DNA of 64,000 nucleotides, taken from the NCBI GenBank assembly GCA_964058805.1, contig CAXKVV010000062.1, positions 62,001 through 126,000 on the forward strand, given 5' to 3'. The position numbers and the translations under genes were made by a program. Shown here in pieces: positions 59,374-64,000 of this stretch. The stretch's first letter is position 1; every line of letters starts with the position of its first letter. Source of the DNA: Schoenoplectus triqueter. Its lineage: Eukaryota > Streptophyta > Magnoliopsida > Poales > Cyperaceae. A model generated the notes under the pieces. That model made no database searches, was not told the origin of the DNA, and worked only from the letters and a program-made list of their open reading frames with translations.

Positions 59374-61110
59374 ATATTATTATTATTACTACTTATAACC
59401 AATACTACTTATAAATAATATTAATTTTTATTTTAAAAAAATAGTTGTCACCGGGAACATATGATCTACTAAATTCATGCTATTTTGGATCAGTGTAAAT
59501 TGAATCCAAAAGAAAAATACAAATATACATGATGGCAACTTATATTATCAAATAAGAAATGATCAAAATTATAAATTAATGGTTTATGTGTTTTTTTGTT
59601 TGATCGAACAGTTATGAAATGACCAAAATTATCAAAAAATTACTATAATATGGAAAGATCCAATATGTACGAAGTAATCATAATAAAATTACCATAATGA
59701 AGATTCATGAAAAGAAATGATTCATCAAAGGTGATGGAAACCTTGTCAAGAACTTACACAAGAGTATGTAACATAAAGGATAGTTTCATACTTTCATGAC
59801 AAAGTGTATAGTACAATATATTCAATAACAAAGAGTCAAAGATCCATCCCGTTCAACTTGTAGATCATCAAAAAATAATCATTCTGTACAATTTTCAGTA
59901 AATTTAGAGTTGATTTTAGTATTCATCTCATGCTTTAAAACTCGCATCAATGAACGGCTATAATTTTATGTCACATGATGGGCATTGTAACATGCAAGAA
60001 ATCATGAACAAATTTCATCGTTGTAAAAAGATTCCCTGCTGATCTTAACTAAAAAAAAATTGGAGTAAATTTTCATGTATTCTTGTTTGATCAATTTGTT
60101 CTAAATTGGATGGCTACGATTTAATTTATGTTCAATGATGACGTAATGACATGAAAAGTGAGCAATTTTTTTCAGATTAAGAACATATAGTAGATAACCA
60201 TCATAATATTATTTTTATTTTTATTTTTTATGATTAATAATATTCATTGTAATATTTTGTACAGGTCTAAATACCATGATTCATTATAACACGTAGGATT
60301 AGAAATAAACAATCATGATTTAAATGGATGCCTCCGTGTTATTTCAATCGCAAGGGATACAATACAACATATTATTTTAATGGACTGAGCATTCTTCTTC
60401 TCTCACTTTAGTAATGTAAAATGTTGTCATTAAATCCGAGCTCTACAAAGTAGATCAGGGTGTACAGATCACTCATCGATCTAAATCAGGTGAACTAAAA
60501 TTGAATTGTATTATATTAAAATTTAAATAATAATAGATTGGCCTACAAAGTAGATTCGGTGTTTCACAGAGGAGAAGTTATATCTCATTCCATTACTTAG
60601 AACATTTTCAATTTCGGTGGTCACAACTCTATTCGCTCTCGCAACTCCAAATTTGCAACTCTCCGAATTCGTTCACCAGGTACTGTTTTGTTCAATCACT
60701 AGCGATTATTCTCTCCTACAATCATTTCTCATACCTTAGTTGAAATTTTAGAGTTTTTCAAATTGTTCGGTTTTAATTGAAATTCTAGGGTTTTTGTTCT
60801 CTCCTACAATCACTAGGGAATGTTTGAGTTTGGTTGGGGTTTTAATAGAGAAGCAAGCATGTCAGCAGGTAAGAGCACCAGAGTAGGGATAGGTTTGGGT
60901 GGTTGATTACTTGATTAACTATTAACTAATCAGCGGGCTGGGCACTTTTATGGAGGAAACCTGAGAATGTTTTCTTGTTTGTTTGAAATTCATGTTAATC
61001 ACCAACTGAATCCAAATTAAACCTCTAACTGAATCCAAATATGTAATGTAATCAGTTTAGTGAACCTCTAACTGAATCCAAATTGAAATTCATGTTAATC
61101 ACCAACTGGT
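58215..61110. other. Spacer between divergent transposon genes
   Basis: It probably holds the promoter and leader of the minus-strand Transposase_24 gene (about 58.86-59.05 kb, with GGGAGGAG and GCGGGCGGAGCGCCG) and, at 60.58-60.90 kb, the leader of the plus-strand gene. A palindromic ATT/AAT microsatellite lies at 59293-59392. The open frame at 58429-58704 has no recognisable domain. Confidence 0.4.
59293..59392. repeat. (ATT)n-(AAT)n palindromic microsatellite
   Basis: ATT repeats turn into AAT repeats at about 59322 and back into ATT at about 59353, so adjacent blocks are mutually complementary and the whole can fold. Confidence 0.9.
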
Positions 61111-62079
61111 ATGGCACCAGCAATGAGCGGTCCAGTGTCAGATTTCACAGGTAACAAAGTAGTAGTTTATTTATCAGATCAATTGGTAACAAAATAGTAG
61201 TTAATTTCTCACATGTAGCATCATCAATAACATTATGTTGGATGCATTACTTGTCCGCAATGTTGGTCCAGGCCCCACAACAATGGTCGCTTCAGGTGTT
61301 GGAAAACAGATGTTGGCCATTCGCAGTCAGTCAGCTAAAGTACTGACAAGAAAGAGAAAGTTATGTGTCATTAAGGTTATTTTCTATTAATCACATGTAA
61401 AGTTGTCAATTTCATCTGTTGTTATTACTTTTTTGCAAGAATATAGTACATATTATGAGTGTAATTTTTAGCATCAGAGTCAAATTGAGCAACACATGGA
61501 AGAGTCAGCATCTTCAAGTGCAAACAGTCCCAATAAGGGGCAAGCAAAGAGCGAGGCTGCATCGAGGTCGACTGCACCTGACATGGATTTTCGTTCTAGA
61601 ACACGCTCATCACCCTCACCTACCAAGCCTACTAAGAGCACTAAGAGCACCGCCTCATCAGCAGAACCAAAAAATATAGTGTACAGCATGGAGCAAATTA
61701 ATAAATTGATGGCACAACATGCAAAACAACTAGCTGAGAAGGAGAAACGCCACGCTGAGGAGCTGGCCAATGCAAAGAGAGCATTTGACGAAGCTGAAAG
61801 GCGTAACCAGGAGAAGTTAAGAGAGCTCGAGGCTCGATGCAATGCTAATGAGGCTGCCTCTCAAATGTGCTTCCATGCCCTATTTGCAGCAACTGGGTTG
61901 AAAACCAGCAATATGGTAATTTTCATTACTAATTAATATTAATATATCTCTCATTAGACATGTAGTTACTGGCTTACTTAATGTGTTTGGGTTTTATTTG
62001 TCTGTAGGGCGAAAGTTTCATGCAAGGTGCCAAGAATGTTGACAAGGAAGGAAAGAATCAAAAGAATGACGAAGCCTAA
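61111..62079 (+). CDS. Small coiled-coil protein, transposon-associated
   Basis: Confident exons: 61219-61375 (IINNIMLDALLVRNVGPGPT, KVLTRKRKLCVIK), 61472-61915 (HQSQIEQHMEESASSSANS, Ser/Thr/Pro-rich, then a coiled coil around KQLAEKEKRHAEELANAKRA), and 62008-62079 (GESFMQGAKNVDKEGKNQKN, stop TAA 62077-62079). All splice sites are GT/AG. The first exon is uncertain: 61111-61150 ends at a GT donor and fits the frame as SSVRFH, but the start codon may be further upstream. The C-terminal half resembles the tail of TNPA-like proteins (coiled coil, then LFAATGLKTSNM), while no Transposase_24 core is seen. It lies between a Transposase_24 gene and a TNP2 gene. Confidence 0.65.
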
Positions 62080-63223
62080 ATGTGAAATTGCTAGGGATAC
62101 TTTTAGAACCTTTCAAGTTTTAATTCGGAAGACATTATTTGTTGTATGGAATTTATTTATTTTAGTCCTTGATGTATAATTTATGTAGTTTATATTAGAA
62201 AGACATTATTTTGCTAATGGACGTTTCCACTATTCTCTCATGAACTAAATGAGAGAACAATAATTAAACGTAGTATAATTTATTTACCTTATCATGAACT
62301 AAATGTGATAATAAGAATTAAATGTGTGAATAAGAATTAGATGAAGTATGGAGCTAGAAGTATGCGTGAATAAGACGTGAATAAGAATTAAATGTGTAAT
62401 AATTTTAAAAATTATGGAGCTAGAAAATTTGGTTACGAATGGTGCAAGGTGATAAAAATATAATATATAAAAAACATAATTCTGATAAGGATAGATGCCA
62501 TAGAAAAAATAATAAAAGATAATATATAAGAAACATAAAAAACTTTGGTAATGAATGGTGACATATAGTCCGCTATACACCCCTTCCAGCTTATAAGCGA
62601 TAATTTTTTATTTTTTCTCTTTCGACGATCTCCTACCAGTTGTAACCCTTCGCACAACACCCCTTTGCAGCCACACCTTCTTCGCTCGCAGCCAACATCG
62701 ATCGCCTAAATTGGTGCTTGTGCCCTCTACCAGTACCCTGCGACACCACCTTCTTCGCTCGCGCCTCCCTCTGGAGATAAGCCCTCTTCTCCATTCTTTC
62801 TTCCCTTGATAGCTGGAGCTGTCAGATCTGCTGCTCATAACATATTCCAGCGGTAATTTTGAGTTACTCAATATCCAATCATCTATTATAATTAGTACTT
62901 TAAACTAACTTGTGGTTATACAACATTGTCGATGTTGATTATGCAATGTCTTTGAATCATCATAATTGCCCAATTAATGTAATTCATTTAATTAGAATCT
63001 GAGCTATAAAGCCTAATCACTACTTTAAACTAACTAATTTATTGAATCTATAATATTATTGATCTAATTGAGCCATGGTTATATAACATTATTGAATTAG
63101 TCTAATTAATTGTGCAATCAGTTTGTAAGGAAGAAGCAAATACTTGATTACATAGCTTTCTTCAACCTACCTTTTTGTCAATGTTAAGAAAAAATAATAT
63201 CATTCTTAAATATTATTTAGGCA
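62080..63223. other. Leader region of the TNP2 gene
   Basis: AT-rich up to about 62590, then a C-rich leader (62600-62830, with CCTTCTTCGCTCGC repeated near 62686 and 62748). A probable intron follows, ending TTATTTAG at 63220 just before the ATG. No other gene seen. Confidence 0.45.
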
Positions 63224-64000
63224 ATGAATGAGGATCGCAGTTGGATGTACCAAAAGTTCTCGTCTGATGGAACAATCGACGCACGTTGGTGTAATGGTGT
63301 CCTACAATTTGTTGAGTACGCATTTAACAATAGACCTACAGTCTTGGTCCGAGAAGGTAAGGACTGCATCTATTGTCCATGCAAAGGTTGTCAAAATATA
63401 TATATTGTCGATCGCCCAACAGTCACCAAACATTTATTAAGCACTGATTTTTGCCCAAATTACTTGCGTTGGACTGAGCATGGAGAAGGTTATCTAAACA
63501 GGGCTTCATCTTCATCAGCTCTCAATGAAAATCAGCAAAGAATGGAAGAGATGTTAATGAATATGTCTGGTCATGCCTTCAACTGGGATGATAGTGATGT
63601 AGAGCAGCAACCTAACCCAGAGGCTGCAAAATTCTTCTCCATGTTGGCTGCTAATGAGGTACCATTGTGGGAAATCAAATTTGAGGGAGATAATACTATA
63701 AAATGTGAAAATCACACTGTGTTATCGGCTGTAATAAAGTGTCTATCATTGAAGGCTGAGCATCAAATGAGCCAAAAATGTTTTAATGGAATGATGGAAA
63801 TTATCAAAAGTGTCCTTCCAAAATCAAATAAATTACCCGAGAATTTTTACCAAGTAAAGCGATTGGTTCAAGGGCTTGTCATGGATTATGAAAAGATAGA
63901 TGTTTGCCCAAATTTTTGCATGCTCTACTACAAGGATCGTGCTAATAAGGATAGATGTGATGAATGCAAAGAAGAAAGATATGAACCACCATCTCATAAG
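63224..64000 (+). CDS. CACTA TNP2-type transposase, 5' part, open to the window edge
   Basis: ATG at 63224, directly after an AG acceptor; 259 codons with no stop to 64000. The transposase-associated domain covers about residues 1-90 (MNEDRSWMYQKFSSDGTID, CIYCPCKGCQNIYI, HLLSTDFCPNYLRWTEHGEG). The start of the TNP2 domain follows (LPENFYQVKRLVQGLVMDYE, VCPNFCMLYYKDRANKDRCD-EC). The cysteine pairs CPCKGC and CDEC match the family. Unlike the TNP2 copy at 39.97 kb it has no break. The full protein should continue several hundred residues to the right. It also differs clearly from that copy, so the two are different CACTA families. Confidence 0.88.
   Translation, partial: MNEDRSWMYQKFSSDGTIDARWCNGVLQFVEYAFNNRPTVLVREGKDCIYCPCKGCQNIYIVDRPTVTKHLLSTDFCPNYLRWTEHGEGYLNRASSSSALNENQQRMEEMLMNMSGHAFNWDDSDVEQQPNPEAAKFFSMLAANEVPLWEIKFEGDNTIKCENHTVLSAVIKCLSLKAEHQMSQKCFNGMMEIIKSVLPKSNKLPENFYQVKRLVQGLVMDYEKIDVCPNFCMLYYKDRANKDRCDECKEERYEPPSHK

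Noticed and set aside
61480..61842. Minus-strand open frame opposite the coiled-coil gene
   Set aside because: Antisense shadow of the exon 61472-61915, whose splice sites and downstream exon support the plus strand.
1..64000. CRISPR arrays, rRNA genes, tRNA genes or bacterial-type operons
   Set aside because: None seen. The direct repeats here are microsatellites, minisatellites or transposon arrays, and the genes have plant-type introns.

Overview
The window is nuclear DNA of a flowering plant. It is AT-rich and dominated by plant transposons: a Tat-type Ty3 retrotransposon with dual RNase H, a Ty1/copia element with an initiator-Met primer site, CACTA elements with TNP2 and Transposase_24 genes, and many foldback MITEs. 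The one host gene I can read is of the plant RHD3 family. The species cannot be fixed from the sequence.

Region 1 (1-16.4 kb): a minus-strand RHD3/SEY1-like GTPase gene in twelve short exons spread over 15.8 kb. All internal splice junctions are GT/AG and all phases join. It is easily missed because no exon exceeds 150 bp. Its introns hold MITEs: three tandem foldbacks (1.3-2.6 kb), a palindrome array with microsatellites (3.3-4.5 kb), a non-autonomous CACTA (4.6-5.0 kb), paired hAT-like elements (7.0-7.9 kb), an old LTR-like segment (10.1-11.1 kb) and foldbacks at 11-14 kb.

Region 2 (16.4-35.3 kb): a foldback MITE, a decayed Athila-like Ty3 element with LTR-like sequence, primer site and gag remnant, the end of a CACTA-like element, and a minus-strand low-complexity coding fragment. 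A 13.4 kb Tat-lineage element (21496-34934, target duplication CTGAC) interrupts that fragment. It has a very long 5' LTR (about 5.6 kb), gag, protease, reverse transcriptase and RNase H in one frame broken by five stops. The integrase and most of the 3' LTR are deleted. Its LTR carries an array of hairpins with a conserved loop and co-varying stems, which I consider the most unusual signal here.

Region 3 (35.3-48.3 kb): a decayed Ty1/copia element (5' LTR, primer site, gag, protease, integrase, RT) cut by a 9.2 kb CACTA element. That CACTA carries a TNP2 transposase pseudogene, a Transposase_24 pseudogene and a Ulp1-like cysteine protease region, with three clusters of an AACCGGTT-type subterminal repeat.

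Region 4 (48.3-64 kb): MITE relics, a 4.1 kb inverted repeat (50.3-54.4 kb), then apparently intact transposon genes: a five-exon Transposase_24 gene (minus), a small coiled-coil gene (plus) and the start of an open TNP2 transposase (plus) that runs off the right edge. These look much younger than the CACTA at 39-48 kb.
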